Below, piece after piece: positions 8,561 through 16,162 of a stretch of DNA of 32,957 nucleotides. Origin of the DNA: Polyangiaceae bacterium (lineage in GTDB: Bacteria > Myxococcota_A > Polyangia > Polyangiales > Polyangiaceae); NCBI GenBank assembly GCA_020846005.1, contig JADLEQ010000008.1:1-32957 (forward strand), read 5' to 3'. Position 1 is the first letter of the stretch, and the number at the start of each line of letters is the position of its first letter. Under the pieces are notes generated by a model. The model searched no databases. It worked only from the letters and a program-made list of their open reading frames with translations, and was not told where the DNA came from. A program made the position numbers and the translations under genes.

Positions 8561-11500
8561 ATGAAGCCGGTGCCCGAGGGGGAGCCGGCGCCGAGCGACG
8601 AGTCCTCGCGCGGTCGGATCCGCTCCGGCACGGAGCGCACCGTGACCGGCGCGCTCGACGCGACGGCCCTCCCGGGGGCCGCCGAGACTACTCTCCCGGG
8701 GGCGGGCGAGGGATCCGCGCCGCGCGCGGCGGCCGATCCGCTCGGCGTCGCGCCCACTCGCCCCACGGCCGACCCGCCCGCCGTCGCCGCCGCGATCGAG
8801 CCCCAGCCCTCGACGCTGCGACCGTTCGGCCCCTACACGCGCGTCGAGGTGCTCGCGCAGCAGGGGAGCATCGGCCTCGTCGCGCGCGGGTTCAACGAGG
8901 GGTTCGGCCGCTGGGAGCTCCTCAAGTTCCTGCGGCCGGAGCTGGCGCGAGATCCCGAGATCGTGCGCCAGTTTCGCCGCGAGGGGCGCGTCCTCGCGCA
9001 GCTCTCGCATCCGAACGTCGTGCAGGTGTTCGCCACGCACCTGGTCGACGATCGGCACTGCCTCGCGCTCGAGTTCCTCGAGGGACGGACGCTGGCCGCG
9101 GAGCTCGACGCGGCGGGCGGGCGGCTGCCGGTCGAGCTCGGCCTGGAGCTCCTCACGGACGCGGCGCGCGGGCTCGCGGCAGCGCACGAGGCCGGGCTGC
9201 TCCACCGCGACCTCAAGCCGGACAACCTCTTCGTGTGCGCGGCCGGCAAGGGGCGCGCCGGCGGGCTGAAGCTGATCGACTTCGGCCTCGCCACCGCGGC
9301 CCGGGGCGCGCGCGGGGACCAGGAGCTCGAGTCCGAGACGGTCGGGGGCACGCCCCTCTACATGGCCCCCGAGCTCTGGCTCGGGCACGACGGCAGCGCC
9401 CGGTCCGATCTCTGGGCGCTCGGCACCACGTTCTACCGGGCGCTCGCCGGCGTGCACCCGCTCCGCGGGACGACGGTCGAGGAGGTGCGTGCGGAGATCC
9501 TCGCGCCAGAATCCTTCCCCTCCCTCGCTACCCGGCGCCCGGAGCTCCCGCCCGCGCTCGTGCGCCTGGTCGACCGCCTCGTCGCCAAGGAGGCGCCGGC
9601 GCGGTTCGAGAGCGCGGCGGCGCTGGTGGCCTCGCTGGCGGAGGTCCGCGAGAGCGCGCGGCCGCGGCGGCTCCCGGCGGCCGGTCCCTATCGCGGGCTC
9701 GGCGCCTACACCGAGGCGGACCGGGACGTGTGGTTCGGCCGCGAGGCGGAGGTCGTCGAGATCGTCGAGCGGCTGCGGACGCAGGCCGGCGTGGTGCTCG
9801 TCGGGCCCGCTGCCGCCGGCAAGACGTCGCTCGCGCTCGCCGGCGTCGCCCCGCAGGTCCGCGATGGGGCGCTCGGCGGCGGCGTGGTGTGGGATGTGGC
9901 GCGGGTGGTACCCGGCGCGCGCCCCGCGCGCGCGCTCGCGGCGGCGCTCGCGCGTCCCCTCTCCGTCGGCGAGGACGAGATCTGCGCGCTCGTCACCCGC
10001 GAGCCGCAGCGCCTGGGCGAGGCTGCGCGAGCTGCGCTGCCGCCCGCTGCCGGGATGGTGATCGTGGTCGATCCGCTCGATGATCTCGTGGCCGGCGCGG
10101 ACCCGGGTGAGGCGCGGGCGGTCGCCGCGGCGCTCGCGTCGCTGCTCGACGCCGGCGGCGAGCGCGTCCGGGTGGTCGCGTGCGCGTCGATCGAGCGCCT
10201 CGACCGCCTGGCGGAGCTCGAGCCGCTGCGTGCGCTGGTCTCCCGCGGGGTCCACCCCGTGCGGGCGCTGCGCGGAGAGGCGCTCCGGCGCGCCATCGTC
10301 GAGCCAGCCCGCGTCGCGGGGTACACGCTCGAGGATCCCGCGATCGCCGACGCGATCGTCGCGGAGGCCGCGGCGCTCCCCGCGGCGCTCCCGCTCGTGT
10401 CGCTCGCCCTGCGCGACTGGTGGGAGGAGCGAGGCGAGACGGAGCGGCGGCTCGGCAGCGCCGCATGGGCGAGCATCGGCGGGCTGGTCGGCGCGCTCGT
10501 CCGCCACGCCGAGGCGTCCTTCGCGGCGCTCGGCGCCGAGGACCAGCCCGTGGCGCTGGAGCTGCTGGCGCGCCTGTGCGGCCCCGAGCGCGAGCGGCTC
10601 TGCCTGCCGCGCGCTTCCCTCGTCGATCCGGCGGCGAGCGGCGCGCGAGGCCAGGCGGTGCTCGAGCGGTTGCTGTCCGCCAAGCTCGCCGTGGAGACGG
10701 CCGCCGGCGTCGAGCTGGCGCACGACGCGCTCGTCCAGGCGTGGCCGCGCCTGCGCGCCGCGTCCCGCGCCTCGCGGACGGATCGCGAGCTCGCCGAGCG
10801 CGTTCGTCGCGCGGCGGCCGAGTGGGCGCGCGACCGTCACGCGGACGGCGCGCTCTGGGACGGCGAGGCCGCCGCGCGGCTGCTCGCGTGGTTCGCGGAC
10901 ACCAGCGTGCCGCTCGGCCAGGTCGAGCTCGAGTTCATCGAGGCCGTACGTCGCCGCGGGGCGCGCCGGCGCTTCGCTGCGCGCGCGACCTGGCTGGCCG
11001 TCGCGCTCGCGGGGATCGGGATCGGGCTGTGGGCGAAGGCGGGCGAGAGGCGCGCGTCGCGGGAGCTCGAGCGCACCCGACAGGCGCGGCTCGCCGAGCG
11101 CTCGGCGCACGCGGTCGACCTGCGCCGGCTGCTCGTCGACCGCGCGCGCCTCTCGCTGGCGACCGATCCGGCGCAGGCCCTCGTCGCCGTCCGCCGTGCG
11201 GGAGAGCTCGCCGCCGATCCACTGCACGACACCCTCGCCTGGCGAGCTCGGCACGCGGGTGTGGCGCGGGCGCTCCCGCTGCACGCGGGTGGGGCCGAGC
11301 ACGTAGTCGCGGTCGGCGTGGCGCGCGTGTTCACCTCCGGCGCAGACGGACACGCGAGGATCGTCCACCTGGGGGGCCCCGAGATCACGGGCGTGGAGTC
11401 GCTGCCGAAGCGTCCCATCGTCGTGTCGCTCGCTCACGGAGACGAGCTCGCCGTGGGTGACGCGAGCGGCGCGCTGCACGTCGTGGACGCACGGGGCAAG

Positions 11501-13243
11501 GCCCGGGCCGTCGGCGGGTGTGGGGGCGAGGTGCGGCGCGTGGCGCTCGCGGCCGAGGGGCGCGTCGTCGCGGAGTGCGCCGAGAGGGCAGGGGCCGCGG
11601 CGTCCGCAGGGCGACTCCTGGTCACCGGGGCGGGCGTCGCGCCGGTCGAGGTGGTGGGCGGCGTCCGCGCGAGCGCGGCCGCGCCCGGGGCGGCCTGGGC
11701 CGTGGCCCTGGCAGGAGAGCGGCTCGCGTGGGTGGACGTGGCGGCCGCTCGCGCGGACGGCGAGCTGCGCGCGGCGGGCGCGACGGCGGTCGCCGCGCTG
11801 GGGGGCGATCCGCGCGTCGCCTGGCTCGGCTACGAGGACGGGCGCGTCGCGCGCGTCGAGGACGCCGCCCGCGCCGTCGAGCCGGCCCCCGTGCTGGTGG
11901 CGCGCGTGCACACGGTGAGCGTGACCCGGTGGCGAGCGGTCGCCGGGCGCGAGGAGTCCGCGATCGAGCGCGCGTTCGTGGTCGACGTCCGCGGGCGCGC
12001 CGCGCTCGTCGACGCCGGCCAGCGCGCGATCGCTGCCTTCGAGGGGGTGGCGAGCGCCGTCCACTGGTTGCCCGACCGCGGCGTCGTCGCGTTCGCTCGG
12101 CGCGACGGCTCGGTGACGGTCGCGTCCGCCTACGACGGCGCGGTGCTCGGTCGGCTCGTCGGCGCCACGCGCGCCATCGAGGCGATCGGCTCGTCGACGG
12201 TCGCGGGGGCCGAGTGGCTCCTCGCTGGCTCGCAGGACGGAGGGGTCCGCGCCTGGCCGCTCGACGGGAGCGCCGCGCGCCTCGTCGTCGGGCCGCACGC
12301 GGCTTCCGGCGAGGCGACGGGGCTCTCTGCCGATGGGTCCGCGCACGTGCGCGTGAGCGGCGCGCGTGTCGAGGTGCGCCGAGCCGGCTCGCGCGCGGAC
12401 CGTCGGGTCGCCGACGCCCGCGAGTGGGTCCGCGCGTCGGGCGCGCCCGTCACGTCGGTCGCCGCCGGGCCGCTCGGGCGCACGGTGACGTGGGTGGACG
12501 AGGCCGGCGCGCTCCACCGGGCGGACGGCGCGGTCGCCGCGCGGCTCGTCGAGGGGGCGCGCGTCGCGGCGATCGGGGGCGAGACCGGCGTCGTCGTGGC
12601 GGTGCGCGAGGCCGGCGGTGCGCGCGCGCTCGTCGTCTCTCGCGAGCCCGGTCGAGTCGTGGAGCTCGCGCCGCTCTCCGAATCGGCGACGCTGCTCGCG
12701 CCGCACCAGGGGGACCAGCGCGTCGCGGTGGCCGGGCCGGGCGGCGTCGTGCGCGTGCTGGACCTGGAGGACGGCCGACTGTTGGAGGAGGTGCGGTTCC
12801 CGGTGCGCGGCGTGCCGACCGCGCTCTCGGCCAGCGAGCAGGGGGTGTTGGCGCTCGGGATGGCGGACGGCCACGTCCTCGTCGGTGGCGGCCCGGTAGG
12901 GGAAGGGGGGATGAACGGGACGCTCGGGGCGGGGGCCGTGTCCTGCCTCGCGTGGACCTCCGGCGGGCGCGCGCTCGCGGTGGGGCTGGCGAACGGCGAG
13001 CTGCGTCTGCTCGACACCGAGACGCGGGAGTCCTTCGAGCTGTTCCGCGCTGCGAGCCCCCTCGTCGGCTGCACCCGCCGCGCCCGGAGCGACGACCTCC
13101 TCATCCTCGACGCCACCGGGGCGGTGTACGAGCGGGTGCTCGACGTGGGGCTCGCCTGGCTCGGGCGCGAGCCGGACGACCCGCTCGACGCCTCGCGCGC
13201 CGGCGTGTTCGGGTGGGCCGGCCTGGCGTCGTCCCGGGACTGA
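8561..13243 (+). CDS. Ser/Thr protein kinase - STAND NTPase - membrane segment - propeller fusion
   Basis: A 1560-residue multidomain signalling protein. Residues about 89-355 are a Hanks-type kinase: Lys122 (ELLKFL), HRDLKPDN at 215-222, DFG at 240-242, then GTPLYMAPE. The glycine loop reads QQGSIGLV, with Gln at the first glycine position, so nucleotide binding may be altered. From about 380 an nSTAND-type NTPase follows: a YRGLGAYTEADRDVWFGRE entry motif, Walker A GPAAAGKT (415-422, Lys421), Walker B MVIVVDPLDDL (Asp504), and VELAHDALVQAWPRL typical of the winged-helix end. One membrane segment lies near residues 805-825. Residues about 870-1560 form irregular WD40-like beta-propeller repeats. 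Membrane topology would place the kinase and STAND part inside and the propeller outside if the segment is truly transmembrane. Proteins of this design act as ligand-triggered switches; the ligand is unknown. Confidence 0.9.
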   Translation: MKPVPEGEPAPSDESSRGRIRSGTERTVTGALDATALPGAAETTLPGAGEGSAPRAAADPLGVAPTRPTADPPAVAAAIEPQPSTLRPFGPYTRVEVLAQQGSIGLVARGFNEGFGRWELLKFLRPELARDPEIVRQFRREGRVLAQLSHPNVVQVFATHLVDDRHCLALEFLEGRTLAAELDAAGGRLPVELGLELLTDAARGLAAAHEAGLLHRDLKPDNLFVCAAGKGRAGGLKLIDFGLATAARGARGDQELESETVGGTPLYMAPELWLGHDGSARSDLWALGTTFYRALAGVHPLRGTTVEEVRAEILAPESFPSLATRRPELPPALVRLVDRLVAKEAPARFESAAALVASLAEVRESARPRRLPAAGPYRGLGAYTEADRDVWFGREAEVVEIVERLRTQAGVVLVGPAAAGKTSLALAGVAPQVRDGALGGGVVWDVARVVPGARPARALAAALARPLSVGEDEICALVTREPQRLGEAARAALPPAAGMVIVVDPLDDLVAGADPGEARAVAAALASLLDAGGERVRVVACASIERLDRLAELEPLRALVSRGVHPVRALRGEALRRAIVEPARVAGYTLEDPAIADAIVAEAAALPAALPLVSLALRDWWEERGETERRLGSAAWASIGGLVGALVRHAEASFAALGAEDQPVALELLARLCGPERERLCLPRASLVDPAASGARGQAVLERLLSAKLAVETAAGVELAHDALVQAWPRLRAASRASRTDRELAERVRRAAAEWARDRHADGALWDGEAAARLLAWFADTSVPLGQVELEFIEAVRRRGARRRFAARATWLAVALAGIGIGLWAKAGERRASRELERTRQARLAERSAHAVDLRRLLVDRARLSLATDPAQALVAVRRAGELAADPLHDTLAWRARHAGVARALPLHAGGAEHVVAVGVARVFTSGADGHARIVHLGGPEITGVESLPKRPIVVSLAHGDELAVGDASGALHVVDARGKARAVGGCGGEVRRVALAAEGRVVAECAERAGAAASAGRLLVTGAGVAPVEVVGGVRASAAAPGAAWAVALAGERLAWVDVAAARADGELRAAGATAVAALGGDPRVAWLGYEDGRVARVEDAARAVEPAPVLVARVHTVSVTRWRAVAGREESAIERAFVVDVRGRAALVDAGQRAIAAFEGVASAVHWLPDRGVVAFARRDGSVTVASAYDGAVLGRLVGATRAIEAIGSSTVAGAEWLLAGSQDGGVRAWPLDGSAARLVVGPHAASGEATGLSADGSAHVRVSGARVEVRRAGSRADRRVADAREWVRASGAPVTSVAAGPLGRTVTWVDEAGALHRADGAVAARLVEGARVAAIGGETGVVVAVREAGGARALVVSREPGRVVELAPLSESATLLAPHQGDQRVAVAGPGGVVRVLDLEDGRLLEEVRFPVRGVPTALSASEQGVLALGMADGHVLVGGGPVGEGGMNGTLGAGAVSCLAWTSGGRALAVGLANGELRLLDTETRESFELFRAASPLVGCTRRARSDDLLILDATGAVYERVLDVGLAWLGREPDDPLDASRAGVFGWAGLASSRD

Positions 13244-13259
13244 GCCCGGGCGCGGGCTC
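13242..13259. terminator. Candidate hairpin between convergent genes
   Basis: GAGCCCG-GGCG-CGGGCTC is a 7-bp perfect stem with a 4-nt loop. It begins on the stop codon of the kinase-STAND gene and lies before the convergent lipoprotein's stop at 13280. There is no T-run on either strand, so termination efficiency is uncertain. Confidence 0.35.
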
Positions 13260-13279
13260 CGGGGGCAGCGGGTCCGGCG

Positions 13280-14185
13280 CTAGTCTCGGGTCCCGGAGAG
13301 ATCGGCGCTGCTCTGATCCGGGCAGTAGCCGGTGTTGCGTTTCTCCAGGCGCCCGGTCGAGGTGGCGCCGGTGAAGGTGAGCTCGAGGTCCTCCTCGTGG
13401 TGGCCGTTCTCGCTCGGGTTCGTCCAGTCGTATGCGACGTGCTGCTCCAGCTTGCACGTGGACCAGTCGAACGTCGCCGTGGCGCCGCTCCAGAGCAGCG
13501 TGCCCCCGGGGGCGACGAGGAGCTCGACCTCGAGCGGCGTCGTGGTGAGCGGATCACAGCCGTACTGCGCCGGGACGACGTTGGAGAACGTGTAGGTCCA
13601 CGTCCCGACCGGGTCGCACGTCGCGGCGGCGCTCGGGCAGGCGACGGGCCAGAAGACGTGCCACGCGCCCTCCGGCCCGCAGCGCTGGAGCAACTCGGCG
13701 CCGCCGGCGCACGCTGGGACGCCGTCGCCGGTCGCGCGCGACCAGCACACTACCCCCGGCGCGCACGTGTCGCCGTACTCGGGTAGCCGATCGAGGCACG
13801 TCGCGGGCGCGCCCGGCTCGGGGGCGATGACGAGGGGGGGGGGGCCACCGTCGGCGCCGCTCGAGCCGGACGCGCCGCCCGAGCCGGACGCGCCGCTCGA
13901 GCCGGACGCGCCGCCCGAGCCGGACGCGCCGCTCGCGCCGGACGCGCCGCTCGAGCCGGACGCGCCGCCCGAGCCGGACGCGCCGCTCGAGCCGGACGCG
14001 CCGGACGCGCCGCCCGAGCCAGCGTCGCTGCCGCCGGTGCCGCCCGTCGCCGCGCGGCTGGTATCGCCTTCGGAGGTGCACGCCGCCGCGAGGATCGTCG
14101 CGATCCCACAGGCGAGGAGGGCGGCGACGCGGCGGAGGGCTGGCGGGCGGCTGGCTGGCACGCTGTGGCACATGAGGAGGCTCAT
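13280..14185 (-). CDS. Lipoprotein with Gly/Ala/Ser repeat linker
   Basis: A 301-residue predicted lipoprotein. The start at 14185 is supported by AAGGA 7 nt upstream. The signal peptide ends ILAAAC (Cys36). Residues about 37-112 are repeats of Gly-Ala-Ser-Gly-(Ser/Gly) encoded by 18-bp tandem units (13860-14003). An 11-G run on the plus strand (C on the coding strand) follows at 13834-13844 and encodes PPP. The folded part (from about residue 118) begins EPGAPATCLDRLPEYG and contains six or more Cys and many Trp and Tyr; a GTWTYTFSN motif and VELLVAPGGTLLWSG suggest a small beta-barrel, as in lipocalin-like secreted proteins. Family not recognised. It is divergent from the lipoprotein at 14231 with only 45 bp between starts, so the two may share control. 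Confidence 0.8.
   Translation of the reverse strand: MSLLMCHSVPASRPPALRRVAALLACGIATILAAACTSEGDTSRAATGGTGGSDAGSGGASGASGSSGASGSGGASGSSGASGASGASGSGGASGSSGASGSGGASGSSGADGGPPPLVIAPEPGAPATCLDRLPEYGDTCAPGVVCWSRATGDGVPACAGGAELLQRCGPEGAWHVFWPVACPSAAATCDPVGTWTYTFSNVVPAQYGCDPLTTTPLEVELLVAPGGTLLWSGATATFDWSTCKLEQHVAYDWTNPSENGHHEEDLELTFTGATSTGRLEKRNTGYCPDQSSADLSGTRD
13834..13844. repeat. 11-nt homopolymeric G run inside a coding region
   Basis: Eleven consecutive G on the plus strand, inside the minus-strand lipoprotein gene at the junction of linker and folded domain. A one-base slip would shift the frame and cut off the whole folded domain while leaving the signal peptide and linker. Confidence 0.9.
13860..14003. 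repeat. Eight tandem 18-bp units (lipoprotein linker)
   Basis: Eight consecutive units of CTCGAGCCGGACGCGCCG, alternating with a CCC variant at the first codon, plus one unit with CGC. A 9-bp half unit follows at 14004-14012. On the minus strand each unit adds six residues of Gly/Ala/Ser, so unit gain or loss keeps the frame and changes tether length. Confidence 0.9.
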
Positions 14186-14212
14186 GCCGCGATCCTTGCA
14201 GGACCCATGCCC

Positions 14213-14220
14213 GAGGAGGA
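14213..14220 (+). promoter_or_regulatory. Ribosome binding site that fixes a GTG start
   Basis: GAGGAGGA lies 10 nt before the GTG at 14231. It selects that codon over an in-frame ATG at 14165, which falls inside the divergent gene. Confidence 0.6.
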
Positions 14221-14230
14221 TACTCGGCCC

Positions 14231-14914
14231 GTGAAGGGACTGGCCCGCAGAGCGCCGCTCGCGGCGGTGAGCCGCGCGGTCCTCGTCGCGGCGGCGGTCG
14301 GGCTCGGCGCGTCGACTGGGTGCGGCGGCTCGCAGGACGCCTCGCTCTATGGCGGCGATCGGGACGCGAGCGCCGGCGCCGCGGGTGCGTCGGGCAACGC
14401 GGGCGCGTCCGGCGCATCGGGCGCCGGCGGGGCGTCGGGCGGCGGGGGCGGCGCGGGGGCGGCGGGTGGCGCCAGCGGCGCCGCGGCGTCGAGCGGCGCG
14501 AGCGGCGCGGGGGCGTCTGGTGGCGCGAGCGGCGCGGGAGCGTCGGGCGGCGCGAGCGGCGCGGGAGCGTCCGGCGGCGCGAGCGGCGGGGGGGCGCCCG
14601 GTGGCGGCGGGGGCGGTCCCATCGGCACGTGCAGCCCGCCGTGCGGCGGGTTCTTCCCGTCCTGTTGCGATCGCGGGGGTGGGGCCCCGCCCACGTGCGA
14701 GCCCACCGCCGAGGGGTGCCGCTGCGATCCGCTGGCGCCGGTGACCGGTTGCGGCGGCTTCTTCCCGATCTGCTGCGACGACGGCACGGGGCCGCGGTGT
14801 CGCACGACCGCCGAGGGGTGCTCCTGCGTCCCTGGCGCGCCCGCGCCGTGCGGCGGGTTCTTCCCGTCTTGTTGCCCATCGGACGGCGGGCTGCGCTGCA
14901 CGACGCTCTGCTGA
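14231..14914 (+). CDS. Cys-rich lipoprotein with three CGGFFPxCC repeats
   Basis: A 227-residue predicted lipoprotein starting at GTG. The signal peptide ends ASTGC (Cys31). A Gly/Ala/Ser linker follows to about residue 135, partly encoded by three 27-bp units at 14504-14584. The mature C-terminus (about 90 residues, 18 Cys) consists of three copies of CGGFFPxCC, each followed by a short loop and Cys, with TAEGCxC closing the first two and the last ending CTTLC. The regular Cys pairs suggest a small disulfide-bonded or metal-binding module displayed on a tether. I do not recognise the family. It is divergent from the lipoprotein at 13280-14185, which has the same tether style. Confidence 0.82.
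   Translation: MKGLARRAPLAAVSRAVLVAAAVGLGASTGCGGSQDASLYGGDRDASAGAAGASGNAGASGASGAGGASGGGGGAGAAGGASGAAASSGASGAGASGGASGAGASGGASGAGASGGASGGGAPGGGGGGPIGTCSPPCGGFFPSCCDRGGGAPPTCEPTAEGCRCDPLAPVTGCGGFFPICCDDGTGPRCRTTAEGCSCVPGAPAPCGGFFPSCCPSDGGLRCTTLC
14504..14584 (+). repeat. Three tandem 27-bp units (lipoprotein linker)
   Basis: Three near-identical 27-bp units, each encoding GAGASGGAS, inside the Cys-rich lipoprotein gene. The differences are at third codon positions, which is consistent with duplication under protein-level selection for tether composition. Confidence 0.85.
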
Positions 14915-14944
14915 GCGCGCGATGAGCGGGCGCGCGCGCCGCGG

Positions 14945-16162
14945 TCAGTCGCGCGAGCTCGCGAGCCGCACCACCCGCCCCGCGCGACACGCTAGGACGA
15001 GGCCGCCGTCCGGGGCCGGCACCAGGCCGACCGGATCGTCGCACGCGCTGTCCGGGGCGTAGCGAACCTCGCCGCTCGCGCGCGCGACGCCCACGTCTGC
15101 GCGAGCGCGCACGAACGCCGCGCTCCCCCGGCCATCGACGACGGGCGGGAGCCACAGGCTCGCGCCACCCGCCTCCGGACCCGCGATGGCCGCGCGCGAT
15201 CGCTCCTGCCCGCTCGCGTCATGGGACACGAGCAGGCCGTCGGTCGTGAGGACGAGCGTCCCCCCCCCTGCGAGCACGGCGGGGGTCGCGAAGGCGCCGA
15301 GCGCTGGATCGCGCACCCGGCGGCGCACCTCGCCGCTGCGGACGTCGAGCTCGTGCAGCGCGCCGCTCGTCGCGGCGGCGCAGAGGCGCGCCGCACCGCA
15401 GCGCACCGCCTCGTCGACCGCGAGCCCGAACGAGCCGACCTCGGTCGGAGGTCGCGACTCGGGCCACGCCCACACGCGGCCGCTCGCGCCGACGAGCAGC
15501 ACGCGCCCGCCGTCCTCCACCACGCCGCGCACGCGATCGGCGACGACGCTGCGTCGGACGAGCGCGCCGTCGGCGTCCAGCTCGACCGCAGCGGTGCCCG
15601 CCGCGAGCACGACGGCGCCGTGGGCGCGCACGAGCGGTGGCGCGAGCGCGCCCACGAGCCGCATCGGTGTGCGCCCCAGCTCCACGCCCCGAGCGCTCAC
15701 GCGCAGCCACGAGCCCTCCGCGAGGGCGACCGCGCGGGTGCCGTCGGCCAGCACCACCGGTGCCGCCTCGACGCCGCTGTCCAGCGCGAGCGCCCACTCG
15801 CGCTTGCCGTCCGGCGCGAGCTGCACGAGCGCCGACGACATGCCCGCCAAGATCACGCGCCCGCGGCCGTCGACCGCGGGCGCGTGCGCGACCCCGACGT
15901 CGACGCGCACCGCCCACGTGACGCGCGGCTCGGTGGGCAACGCCGCCGTCGAGCGGCTCTCACGCCCCGGCCCCAGGCGGTGCTGGGCCGTTGGACCGCC
16001 CGCCGCGAACCGAGCTCGGTGGACGGCGCGGCTCGTCGCGGGGCGCGTCGCCGTGGCGCCGGCGGCTGCGGTGAGCGCGGCGACGGCGGTCACCGTGATC
16101 CCGCGCCGGACTCCCCCGGCGCGGGGCGCCGCGCGCGCGGCGAGCGAACCGCCTCCGCTCAC
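14945..16162 (-). CDS. PQQ-like beta-propeller protein with N-terminal membrane/signal segment
   Basis: A 405-residue protein starting at GTG 16162. That GTG overlaps the upstream kinase's TGA (GTGA), which implies translational coupling. An N-terminal RRGITVTAVAALTAAAG stretch is a signal or membrane anchor (the RR could make it Tat-like, weakly). The rest is a beta-propeller of about seven blades with PQQ-like phrasing: WAVRVDVGVAHAPAVDGRG, SGALHELDVRSGEVRRRV, FATPAVLAGGGTLVLTTDG. Such propellers outside the cytoplasm usually act as binding scaffolds rather than PQQ enzymes, and no PQQ-ligand residues are evident. It is the last gene of the three-gene minus-strand cluster, likely working with the kinase encoded just before it. 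Confidence 0.82.
   Translation of the reverse strand: MSGGGSLAARAAPRAGGVRRGITVTAVAALTAAAGATATRPATSRAVHRARFAAGGPTAQHRLGPGRESRSTAALPTEPRVTWAVRVDVGVAHAPAVDGRGRVILAGMSSALVQLAPDGKREWALALDSGVEAAPVVLADGTRAVALAEGSWLRVSARGVELGRTPMRLVGALAPPLVRAHGAVVLAAGTAAVELDADGALVRRSVVADRVRGVVEDGGRVLLVGASGRVWAWPESRPPTEVGSFGLAVDEAVRCGAARLCAAATSGALHELDVRSGEVRRRVRDPALGAFATPAVLAGGGTLVLTTDGLLVSHDASGQERSRAAIAGPEAGGASLWLPPVVDGRGSAAFVRARADVGVARASGEVRYAPDSACDDPVGLVPAPDGGLVLACRAGRVVRLASSRD

Noticed and set aside
6398..12874. A very long open frame on the minus strand (over 2100 codons)
   Set aside because: It lies opposite the lipoprotein genes and the kinase-STAND gene, whose domains are clear on the plus strand. Its product is Arg/Pro/Ala-rich with no recognisable domain, as expected for a mirror frame in high-GC DNA.
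13860..14020. Possible CRISPR array
   Set aside because: The units are contiguous 18-mers with no spacers and encode a lipoprotein linker.
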